Below, one piece after another: positions 1 to 10,445 of a DNA stretch of 64,000 bases. The stretch's first letter is position 1, and each line of letters starts with the position of its first letter. The DNA lies in contig OZ020268.1 of NCBI GenBank assembly GCA_963971225.1, positions 14,485,032 to 14,549,031 of the forward strand, written 5' to 3'. The notes under the pieces were generated by a model that ran no database searches, had not been told where the DNA came from, and saw only the letters and a program-made list of their open reading frames with translations. A program made the translations under genes and the position numbers. Origin of the DNA: Melieria omissa. Its lineage: Eukaryota; Arthropoda; Insecta; Diptera; Ulidiidae.

Positions 1-1066
1 ACACGACAAACCCCGAACGCCTGAAACGCGCTTCATGGAGTTTGGCCACTAGAGTTGGAAGCCTCTACACGTTCGAAACTAACCTCACATTTTCATATCT
101 TTATTTCATGCTCTTCAACCAACCAACCAAATTTCACATTTACTGCAACGAATCAACGTCCAACTGGTGCTTCACGTCGCCTTCGCGCACCCACCCTCCA
201 CCCTGCAGAAGTGAAACCGCAACATCGCGCACTGTTGGCAATTAAGCCACATGATAAATTAATTTCCATCGAGCAGCCCAATTGTAAACGTCAAAATGGC
301 AGCAAAACAAAATGAAAAACCCCCAAACATGAATGCGAAAACGCAACAAACAAAACGCACTGCGGCGCGCCAGCAGTTTGTACAACAACATTTTTTGTGC
401 ACACACACACAAAAATAAGTAATACACCCATGACAAGGCAACGCCATATCCGATTACACATACACAATTAAACGCGCACACACACAGACGCCAAAAAGCG
501 ACGCCTGTATGACGGTTTCATTGGCGCTGCCGCTGCTGACGCAACGAAATCGGCTGTCACCTTTATTGGTTGCGCTTTTTCATTACGACGAGTCTCGGCT
601 TTTGATATTCGACACTTGGTCGTAGCGTCGTGTATGCGTTTAACGTGTGATTAATTATTTAATAAATAATTGTTGCTCTTGTTAAGTGAAACGCTTATGC
701 GGCAACACTGCTGACTGCTGTCCCTGTGCTCTGCGCTGTCATGGGCTGCGGCATGTTGTGTGCTGGCACTTTGCGGCTGCCCAAATGATGACTGAATTCG
801 TTGTGCAGTGGCGCGTCGTTGGGTTGGCTTGTCAGTTGGGTGGTGTGGCCGACATGCTGCGCATTCACTAATTAAATCCGAAAAGCCGCTTTCGTGCAAC
901 TTCATTCCAAAGTCAGCTTCGTAAGCCCTCTTTGCATTTTCACCTTCTAATTTGACACTCTAGACTTGCTAATTACCGGCCGTCTTCAAGACGCATATGA
1001 CGCTAATGCTGCAGGAATTACATTTCGACATACATACACACACACACAAGATCAGAGCTACTCAAC
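1..1066. other. no gene seen; AT/CA-rich flank
   Basis: No open frame here shows a family motif or a convincing exon structure. The stretch holds short CA tracts (about 398-412, 476-485 and 1034-1048) and ordinary AT-rich non-coding sequence, ending at the target-site duplication of the hAT element at 1067. Confidence 0.6.
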
Positions 1067-3097
1067 CAGTGGCGTCCCCAGGATTTCGGGAAGGGGGGGG
1101 ATATGCAAAAAATGCAGTTTAACGCCATTTTTATACTTTCATCTTTGCGTATTATTTTCAATATATGTTGAATAAAATTGTGCATACATACATATATGTA
1201 TACATATACTAACATAAACTTCTTAAAACACAAAATTCAAGTGTATGTATGTAGGTATGACATGTATTTTTAAGGCATAAAATCCCAACCAAAAAATTCA
1301 AGTTTGTTTTAAGTTATGACATTTCGAAAACAACTGCTAATAGAATTGCGAAAAACTCAAAAGACGTATTTTAAAAAGCACACCAGCTATGTAAAAGAAA
1401 TCAAACATTTACAACATGTATGACGTTCTGAAATTTAATTATGATAGAGGTGACCATGTTTCCATGTTTACCCGCAATTTACCAAAACTATATAAGTGAA
1501 TTTTTTTTTAATTTCAACAGCTGATGCAGGGTTGGCATGAAGCCTGCGTTTGATTACTATTTTGGTAAATAGTCGACACTTTTGGGAACATTGAAAATAC
1601 AACTATTCTGCGAGAACAAATGCAATGCTGATTTTTTTTATTCATTTATTCTTAACCCGCGGGTATCCGGTTCTGGCCAGACCATATTGAACTTTGGATC
1701 CACTTTAGTAATGTTGTAATTAAGCTATCGAGCTCAAATTTCATGATATCCTTAACTGATCCTTTCTAAGCACAAAACCCAAAACCACGGCTTGGCCAGA
1801 CCATGGTGCATTTTCATACAAATTTGCCAGTTATTTTCAGTTTTTTTTTTGTTATTTTCGACGTAATTATTGTCAGAATTGTTAATAAATATTTTTTTAT
1901 ATTATATATATATTTTCAACTAGGTTTTTCCATCTGACCCGATTTGAAGCACTTTTTTCGTGCCATCCCGTTAATAGTGACGTAAATTAGCTGGCGCAAA
2001 ATGTACCTGGTCCAAGTGTTTTTCGTTCGCCTTGGCTTTTATTTTCTTTGGGTTAATAAATTATAATTTTTGTTGGAAAATAATGTTGGAACATATTCAA
2101 AATTAATACTTATCCATTTTCCAATTCGATTGGGTGTTTTCTGTGACAGAGATGAAAGGAATAGAATGCTATTTTGAGAATCAGGTGGACATTGTTTTTG
2201 AACTTCGACGCTGGAGTTAAATCAGAGAGGAAAATCTCTAAACAAATTTCCTTAGCAATAGCGGAAACTAATGCTTTAGAGCAACGAATTTAAGATATTA
2301 AATAATTTGCTGCGAGAGGCAATAATAACGGTGCTGCCAATTTCACGCTTTCATTTGGCCCTGAACAAAACGAAGCTTCTGATACTGATAGAAAAAATGG
2401 TCGTTTAGATAGTTCAATGTGAAGATAGCAACGACGAAGGCGACAAGGAAAACGATATCCGGCCAGTTCAGCATGAACAACAACATGTAGAGCATGTTTT
2501 GCATATTTTTCTTTGGCAAAGCAGTTCAGAATTATTAACAGTGCAAGGAATCCAGAAATATATATATCAAAACCCGATTTGTATGTGTCGAATGTAAAAT
2601 CTCAATGTGGTATAGTCATGATACTGCATTATATTGTTGAAATAATTGCATTGGTCAAGCAGCTGAAGTAGATCCATAAGTAACGTATTTTACATTTATA
2701 CATTTTTTTTATTTTTTTGCTTTACTGCCGTATTTTTTTAATTTCAAAATTAACTCATTAAAGTTGAAACTCGCTATTTACTTAATTATTCTAGTATATT
2801 TTCACCGTTTTACGTAAAAATAATGTAGACAAGCAAAAGAAATCATTGTATTCACACTTTCTGGTTTTTTTATATCCTTAACAACAATCCTCGACTATCA
2901 TCTTGTTTACATTATGGTCTGGCCAGATCATGGGAGGTTCAGTTATTAGGTTTTAAGTGGGTGATTACAGAAGCGATAAAGCAAATAGTAAAAATGTTTC
3001 ACAATTCCATATTGTTATAGCAAATTGCATAAGTGAATTCTCCGACCAAGGGGGGGGGGATCCATCCCCCTAATCCCCCCCCCTGGGGACGCCACTG
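1067..3097. mobile_element. Non-autonomous hAT-type DNA transposon (2.03 kb)
   Basis: The ends are inverted repeats reading CAGTGGCGTCCCCAGG inward from both sides, followed by G-rich subterminal runs. The element is flanked by a perfect 8-bp direct repeat, TACTCAAC, at 1059-1066 and 3098-3105. An 8-bp TSD and CAG-starting ends are the signature of the hAT superfamily. No transposase frame survives inside; the interior is AT-rich with scattered stops. Three copies of a TGGCCAGAYCAT motif (near 1675, 1795 and 2922) and a decayed cysteine-containing stretch near 2570-2640 are the only structure seen. The perfect TSD argues for a fairly recent insertion. Mobilisation would need a hAT transposase supplied in trans. 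Confidence 0.85.
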
Positions 3098-4103
3098 TAC
3101 TCAACTGTTGGTACGATGAGCACTGTCGTTGAAAATGTGCTTCCACGTTGAAGCCTCGCAAGGCAGACAACTCGACAAACAACCGTTTAATGTCGACTAC
3201 TTACTTAGGCCCAACAGATATGTTTGCATATTTTTCATCTACTGCCGCATCATATTTCTCGGCATAAACCAAGCAAGTAAGTATGAACGCGGCTAGAAAT
3301 TACAACAGCAGCTGCTGAATTGTTTGCCATATTTCGTTGTTTGTGTGCTCGTAGATTGCAGTGTTGGAAAACATAGAAATACGACAGCAGCTAAATAAAT
3401 CAAGGAACGGCGATTGGGTCGGTGTGTCCACAGCACACAGAGTGTCATATTTCCAACGTTAAAGTCACTTAATTCACATACTTCTTACATACTTTTGTTT
3501 TACACGAACGGATGCGCATTTCGAAGGACAGTAAAATAATGGGCCGATGAGTATGAAGATGATAGTCGAACATAAGAATGGGCAGATAAAACAATGGACG
3601 CAACAGAAAAGTGTATATGCTTTAATCAAATCTCCCGATAATCTTGTTTTTGTTATAATATAAAAACATGTCGATCCTTTGGTGCAAGGAAAAACATGTG
3701 GGGTTTTTTATAAAAGCCCTGAGTGTTTGTTTATATGATCTGTCAAAACTTCGTTATAGAAGAATCTATGGAGACACTGGAGACACACTTGAGCTCATCC
3801 CTAAACCGCACTGAGATTATTATGCTACCGAACTTTAAAATTTAGGAGCCATATGAACTTTTCTATATCGAATACGACTTTTTCTAACTATCACAAGACC
3901 AAGACGAACTCATACCAGGTGGCCTCGCTGAATGAGGCGAATTGATTTTTTATGGTGGAAAAGGTCTACATTGTCAAAATACCTGTGTCAAACTGTGACA
4001 GTTTGAAAATGAAAAAGCAACCGTTGTTCTGATTGGCTGATTTTGACAATCTAAACCCAGAAAACAAAAACAAACTACATTGAAATTTTTGAAAAAAATT
4101 TAA
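3098..4103. other. no gene seen; small nested inverted repeats
   Basis: Non-coding. Near 3970-4051 there is an 11-bp inverted repeat (ATTGTCAAAAT / ATTTTGACAAT) enclosing a perfect palindrome, CAAACTGT-G-ACAGTTTG, at about 3990-4006. It may be a remnant MITE; no TSD was recognised. Confidence 0.4.
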
Positions 4104-5620
4104 AAGACAAACGGACGAATAAACGAACGAACAGATGAATTGATGGATGGATGGATAGACAAACGAATAACTAGGTTGGCGTCTGAATAAAGAAAAAGGA
4201 TGAGTAGACGGACAGATGAATGGATAAAATCGAAACAGTCGGACGGATAATAGGCAGGCGGGAAAATAGACAGATGAACTTTAAAAGAAGAATCGATGAG
4301 TAGACAGACAAGTGAGTAGAAAGACGGATGAATAGATGGACAAATGAATAAATGGATGGATGAATGGATAGACAAACGAAAAAATGACTGGCGGCTGAAT
4401 AGGCAACCGGATGAGTGGATGGACAGATAACGCATAAACCTGGAACAATCGGACGGATAAAGTCGGAACAGTCGGACGGATAAAGTCGGAACAGTCAGAC
4501 GGATGATAGACACACAGGCAAATAAACGAGCAGGGCAATAGACAGACGGACTTGACTTGACTTGAAGAAGAACAGATGAGTAGACGCACAAGTGCTAAGA
4601 AAGATGGATGAAAAGATGTACAAATGAATAGAAAAACAGATGAACAGATGAAAAGATAGATAGATGAACAATTGAGCCGTCTGGTGTCTGAATAGTCGAA
4701 CTGATGAGAAGTCGGACCGATGAACGAACAAAGTCGGAACAGTCGAACGGATAAAAGACAAGCGGCAGAATAGACAGACGGACTTCAAAAGCAGAACAGA
4801 GAAATATGAATGAAAATATGTACGAATGATTAGAAAGACAAATGAACAGATGAATGTATGGATAGCCAGACAATTTGGGACAATAGGGACTGAAGGATAA
4901 CGACTCACAATCGAATAAACGGACAAATAAATAGGTTAGCGAATGATTCAAAGTACAAATGAATATACGGATGGATGAATGAATGTACAGCGGATGAACG
5001 GACGGACGGACAAAATGAAAGGACGATGAACAAACGGATGTATGAACAGATGGATGAATGAATGTACAGTGGATGAACAGACCGACGTGATGGATGGATG
5101 GATGGATGTGAAGGGAAGCCGAGGAAATAACCTAAGGGAGGTCATTACCCCAAGCAAGAAGGTTCAAAGAAAAAGGTTGATAGAGGAAATGGGAATGGGA
5201 AAAGAAAAAGGGAAAGTGGGTGGAAGGGGAGAGGGCGTTATGGATTCTCCTGTGCATATTTCCCGGATTCATTAATTACTACATACCGACGTACGGACGA
5301 AAAGACAAACAGATTAATTGACGAGCGGATGGAAAGACGGACTCATACATGAGAGATAGATGAATAGAAAACGGATGCCTCCTATGAGTCATGCAGAAGG
5401 CATGAGTCGGCAGACGGATGAATAGGCTAACGGATGAATAGACGGGTAAATGGATAAATAAAAGTACAAATAGATATACGAACGCACGAATAGTCAAACG
5501 AATGCAAGAACAAACAGATGATAAGATGTACATTCATTCGTCGGATAGACAAATGAATAGAGATAGTAGGCAAATTAATCAATAGACGATCGAAAATAAA
5601 AGGACGACAGAAAATAACTC
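4104..5620. repeat. Degenerate GATG/GACA/GAAT cryptic satellite
   Basis: About 1.5 kb of purine-rich sequence made of diverged tetranucleotide units (GATG, GACA, GACG, GAAT, GATA) with frequent 12- to 20-bp phrases such as GAACAGTCGGACGGATAA, repeated at about 4443-4500. A G/A-rich unit of different composition interrupts it at about 5105-5275. All the long open frames across this stretch, rich in Ser, Ile, Leu and Phe on the minus strand, are artefacts of the repeat. Confidence 0.85.
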
Positions 5621-7868
5621 GACAAAAGACAATTGTGCACATCCATGGTTAGCAGCCACGCATCTGAATCTAACGTTGTACCAAAATTCAAAAAATATTC
5701 CATAACACTTCAGTGCAGAATCAAATTAAAGAAGCTCACGTATAAACGTTCTCACGCATAAAAACACTAATACTTCGAATTGTAATTTTGTGCAATTACC
5801 AAGTGTGCTCATATTCACAATTCCGCCAGCACTTAGAGAAGACAGAAGTGCATTGAAAAAGAAATAAAATAAAATAATATGTGAGCTAACCATAAAAACC
5901 ATTGAACAAGTGTGAAAAGCGGCACACGAATGAAAACAAAAAAAACAATTACGCTTACAAATATGAGTCTCTTTTTCTGTCTCTGTCACTCATGTCACTT
6001 CAAAGGAAATCATTTCAGATTGAAGCGACCAAGTGTAAAATTTTACCGGATGCATGGAAATGAAATGTTTGTCAGATCGTCATCGATTTAATGACATCGA
6101 ATAAGTTAATTGAAATCAGATTCAGGTCGTTTTATTTACACTTTGGTTTACGTGTGCAAGACCCACAAGGAGGCGTTATTGTCAACCATAAATTATCAAA
6201 GCCACAAGAAACACCGCTGTGATGGTTGCAATAAAACAGCCAACTAACAAATATTCTATAAAAAACAACAACAATACCAGCCCAAGTATTTGCCGGTGTA
6301 TTCAACAAAAAACTAACAATGGAAAAACATGCAAGCCTCAAGCTCTCGACCGAATGCTTGCGAGACAATTAAATATGCCATGTGTCTCGTTTTTAAGCGT
6401 ACTTATATATTTTTATTTTTTTGCTGCATGTATTGAAATGTGGTTTCCAGGGCGTTGAGCTGTACGAAAATGCGCCGTGTGCCATGTCAACTCCACTGCA
6501 ACACACTTGAGGCAGCGCCATTTCCGTTAGCGTCATCGGCAGCTTGTCAATGCGCCAGTCATTGATGTCGCTCTCTCTCTTTGCCAGTCTAGCTCGCTCT
6601 CTGTCTGTCTGCATTCGTCTTTGCCGCCGCCATTATTATTTTTAAGTAATGTCATCATTATTTCGCTCATTAAGCAGCGCCGCCCGCAGCGTTTAGCTCC
6701 ACTACAGCGTCTTCCTTTTACTACCAGTTTTACCAAATCCACACACACACACACATACTAACAAATGGAAAAAACCAACAAAAAACTTGCACAGCCATTT
6801 TTATTTGCTGTGTTGCGCTGCTGAGATCGTTTTTCGATTCGTACAAGTAATAAAAGTTGTGAAAGTGCCATTGCACACACTGACACACTCACACACACAC
6901 ACATGAACGCCATGTGGATCCATGGCTTTGGTTGTTGATGTTTCATTGCTTTGCTTTAGTCGTTTATTGTGCTGATATTGTTTTTGTTATTATTGCTGTT
7001 GTCGTTGCAATAAAACACACACTTCAAGTGGAAAATGAATGCACATAAACGACAACAAAAACAAAAAACAACAACAATAACGAACAAACCCAAAAAAAAT
7101 AAATCCAAAAATAATTTAAAAAAAGGCGAAAGGCACCAGAAACGCTCGACGACCTCGCGAATGACAACAATGCAAAGCCGGCTGTGTTGCGCCGCTGCTC
7201 TCTGCAGGCGGCGCGCATCAGTGAGCGAAGGCGCGGAAGAGGAGTTCGGAGCGAAGGTGAATTTCGCGCTGTTATTAGTTGGTTTTCATGCATTTTATTT
7301 TGTTTTTGGCGATTGCATGAAAATTGACAATTCGCGCACACGTATCCAGGCCCGCTTGCACCTCGGGCCCGGCCAGGCGCTGCCGCTCCATTTATTTCCG
7401 TGTAGCCGGCTCCAACTGTGCGCTTTCAAACGCTTCTGTCATCAGTTTTGCCATAATCTGTGAGCCGCTGCATAGATATATGTACATATGTATGTGTCTG
7501 TTTATATGTGAGTCTCCTTGTAGGTGTGTGTTTGTGTTTTTTGCGCCGGTGTTTGCTTTGCTGGCGCATTTCCTTCCGTCACACAGACGCTTAATCGTGC
7601 TCGTCATTATTGTGAGTCTTGTAGCTGCCCTCTCTGACTGTTGTTATTGTTGTTGTAACTTTTTGTTATTGTTCCCTGTCAGTGTTTACACTCGATGATG
7701 AAGGGCCCGCGTTCGCCCCGCAAACGCATAGCAATCGGTGTATCCTTCTCGGCACATCCTCGCACCCGCACGCACCCGAATACCCACAAATCTGTATGTA
7801 TGGGGTCGTCTTTCAGCTTGAAAAAAGTACGTGCGTTGGGTTTGTGTTCTGAAAATAAAATAAATACG
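5621..7868. other. no gene seen; CA-repeat and A-rich tracts
   Basis: Non-coding by inspection. It contains CA tracts at about 6738-6754 and 6887-6902 and an A-rich run at about 7050-7130. The frame upstream of 7869 is open back to 7695, but that part lacks similarity to the Harbinger family and is not counted as coding. Confidence 0.45.
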
Positions 7869-9083
7869 ATGGAAGAATTGTTCATAAGCGTATTGGTGAT
7901 GAAGAACTCCAGGCGGCGTCGCATTTTAGAGAAGCGACGACGCTTAAGGCAGCTCCGTGAAAGATGTGATCCGTTTGCTGTGACGGAGGAGTCATTTCGG
8001 AAAAATTACAGACTGCCAAAAAATCTTTGTGCTGCACTCATCGCCGAGTTGGAACCATTTGATGTGCAACAATCTCAAATTTCGTTCACAACACGCTTTT
8101 TGGCAGCAATGCATTTTTTCAGCCACGGCTCTGACCAGCAGTGTATTGGAAATTCTTTTGAAACTGCAATGAGCCAATCGTCAGTGTCACGCAGCATCCA
8201 TGCGATTGCGGCATTGATAGTGCAGCACAAAGGTAGCGAAATTCGCTTTCCCCAAACCAATTCTGAACAAGCTGCGGCAAAATTAGGGTAAATAGTCGAG
8301 AAAAATGTATTATGCATCGAGTGCACATTCATAATGCTGGCGCTTTCAGTTTTCATCAACATTTCGACATCAAAAGTACGATAGGCGCACTAGATTGCAC
8401 CCATGTGTCAATCATCACTCCATCATCTGCCGACAGTGAAAATCCTGTATCGCTTTACATGAACCGTAAAGGATTTTACAGCATTAACGTTGAAGCGGTA
8501 ACATATAATTAACGTATATGTAAATAAAAACATAAATTTTGTAAGCCTAATATTTTAGATATGTGATCATCGCATGATCTTTACTTCACTCAATGCAAAA
8601 TTTCCAGGGTCTTGTCATGACTCCGGAATTTGGACTACTTCTCCGGCGCGAATTCATCTCTTAACTAGTCACCGCCCTGGAGTATCAAGATGGCTTTTGG
8701 GTGACCAAGGCTATCCACTTGAACCTTGGTTGCTCACTCCATTTTCAACGCCTACCACAGCGAAGGAGAGGAAGTTTAATAGGATGCATGCAAGGGCCAG
8801 AAATACTATTGAAAGAGCATTTGGAATATTGAAAGGGCGTTTCAGGTGCCTTTCAAAGGAGCGTGTGCTCCATTATAGCCATGAGCGAGCGGCTACGATA
8901 ATATATGCTTGTGCAATTTTGCACAATATTCTACTAAAACGAGGAATTGATTTGGACCCATCGGAAGAGGAAGCCGAAGACGTCTGTGGCAGTGATAATG
9001 TAGAGAATGCTCTTATTACAACATCACTTTTCAGAGAAGGCGCACGAATTCGAGGAGTATATACAACATCATTGCATGTATAA
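7869..9083 (+). CDS. PIF/Harbinger DDE transposase (HARBI1-like), three exons
   Basis: A complete transposase of the PIF/Harbinger superfamily, predicted to act in the nucleus on the element's own ends. Exons are 7869-8287, 8350-8497 and 8559-9083, separated by 62-bp and 61-bp introns with GT/AG borders (GTAAAT...TTTCAG and GTAACA...TTTTAG); splicing restores one frame of 363 codons, the usual HARBI1 length. The DDE_Tnp_4-type core is clear: D155 in the GALDCTHV motif, the conserved HDSGIW around residue 210, D238 in LLGDQGYP, and E274 in NTIERAFGILKGRF, with 35 residues between the second D and the E. Residues 14-30 are very basic. The start at 7869 was chosen because similarity begins near it; an in-frame ATG at 7695 would add 58 unlikely residues. 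The gene converges on the Myb-like partner, whose stop lies 75 bp downstream. No internal stop or frameshift was found, so activity is possible. Confidence 0.9.
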
Positions 9084-9158
9084 TCAACAAAAATCTAATC
9101 CAAATGTTGAAAAAACTATCCAAAGTGAAATAAATGACTATATGTTACACAGTTATTT

Positions 9159-10115
9159 TTAGTTACTTTTATTTATTAGCGATGTTACAGCTTGGCTCAA
9201 AGCCAAAACAGCTGAAGCCATTTCGCTAATGGCAGCCGCCGTTTTTAACTGAGCCTCAATATTTCGCTCCTCTATGCGTTGGCGTTGAGCGACAGAGTCT
9301 CTTAAAAGTGACAAAACTTCGGCATCCATGTCAACGCGCTTTCGTTTTGCCACAGGTGACGATGCCGCATTCGCCACCGATGAAAATTCCGGCATCGTCA
9401 GCGGTGATGATGCCGAATTCTCTATTGGCAAACTCTCCGGCCTTGTCACCTGTGCGGATGCTGAAGTCTCCACCGATGAAGATTCCGGCATCATCACAGG
9501 TGGCGTTGCCGGAATCTCCTCCACTGAAGGCTCCAGCATTATGACAGATGACGATGTCGAACTCTCCGCCAATGAGGAATCCGGCCTTGTCACCTGTGGC
9601 GATGCCGAATTCTCCATAAACCCCATTGTCGGCACTTTAGTTCGGCCAACAACAGCAGCAACGCCGAAAACACACACTGCCCTTTCTTCGAGATCGCTCA
9701 AGGGAGCCGCTGTTCGTGGTCCACCACCCGTCGCTTTTGAATCGACCGCGGCTTGCCGTGCACGCGATCGCACCATATTCTTCCAATGCACCAACGTCTA
9801 GAAGTGAGAATGGGATAAGAAAAACAAAAACAAGAAGATTGGTACAACTTACATCTTTCCACTGCGCGGCCGTTTTGGTTGGCCCTCTCATAGCGTTGAG
9901 AGCGCCAGCCAATTCATCCCACAAGTGCTGAATTCCCTTAGGCGTCCGCGGATTGTTGCGCCCGATCGTCATTAATGGGTTTTCAGCGCAAAACTCCACG
10001 AAATATTTCAGCTGCTCGGGAGTCGTCCGCTCAGCCTTTGTATGCCTATGAAATAAATATGGACATATGTTATAAAAGAATGCAATTTCTTTTTAATTTT
10101 TACTTACTTTGCCAT
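9159..10115 (-). CDS. Harbinger Myb/zeste-like DNA-binding protein, three exons
   Basis: The second gene of the Harbinger element. In this superfamily such a protein binds DNA, promotes nuclear import of the transposase and helps recruit it to the ends. Exons on the minus strand are 10115-10108, 10045-9853 and 9797-9159; introns of 62 and 55 bp have GTAAGT donors and TAG acceptors, and splicing gives 279 codons. Residues 12-105 match the Myb/SANT-like fold of the zeste type (Myb_DNA-bind_5): W45 in LWDEL, W65 in AAQWKD, W72 in LVHWKN, then ATGGGP and LSDLEE. Residues about 128-217 are imperfect 15- to 17-residue Ser/Pro/Glu repeats, followed by a basic AKRKR patch (217-221) and a coiled-coil-like tail rich in Ala, Leu and Glu. 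The tiny first exon, coding two codons and part of a third, is inferred from splice sites. The gene is convergent with the transposase and has no disruption. Confidence 0.85.
9355..9620. repeat. In-frame coding minisatellite in the Myb-like gene
   Basis: About five to six imperfect units of 45-51 bp, visible on the + strand as GATGCCGAATTCTC / GATGCTGAAGTCTC type phrases. Unit lengths are multiples of three, so the frame is kept. They encode the Ser/Pro/Glu-rich linker between the DNA-binding domain and the C-terminal helix of the Harbinger Myb-like protein. Confidence 0.7.
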
Positions 10116-10445
10116 TTTTTGAGATTTTTGAAATTACGTTTGAATTTTTTATTTTACGACAGACGGTTCAATTCAATTCAATTCAAACAGCTTTTCAACT
10201 CGAGTGTTGAATTTTAGAGCTTTTTCCGAAAGATTTTTTCGTTGGAATAGCCAAAATCTTTCATTCAGTCTTTCAAACTATCTTTCAATAATCTTTTGAA
10301 AGTGTTTTAACAGTCTTTGCCAGAATAGCCCTGTTAATGTAAGAACAGTAGTATTTTTGACATCACATTGAGGCTCAGGGGACTCCGAGTGCAGTAATCG
10401 CGCAAATAGCAAATCGCCTGTCTAAGCTAACTTAACAAATTTTAA

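Larger units (their letters stand above)
7869..10331. mobile_element. PIF/Harbinger element, right end present, left terminus not seen
   Basis: The transposase (+) and Myb-like gene (-) are tail to tail, the usual two-gene Harbinger layout. The right end reads CCAGAATAGCCC (10320-10331), so the terminal sequence inward is GGGCTATTCTGG, typical in style for Harbinger ends; TTA at 10334-10336 could be a 3-bp target. Just inside lie four to five tandem variants of TCTTTCAA (about 10255-10310). I could not find a matching left inverted repeat between 7000 and 7868, so the left end is either truncated just upstream of the transposase start or too diverged to see. Confidence 0.7.

Noticed and set aside
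1652..2056. Nested piggyBac element (TTAA-CCCGCGGG ... TTTGGG-TTAA) within the hAT
   Set aside because: Only the CCC/GGG next to TTAA is shared; no further inverted repeat.
2560..2665. piggyBac-type cysteine domain remnant (RFVCVECKISMWYSHDT)
   Set aside because: Pattern too short and interrupted by a stop; not enough to name a family.
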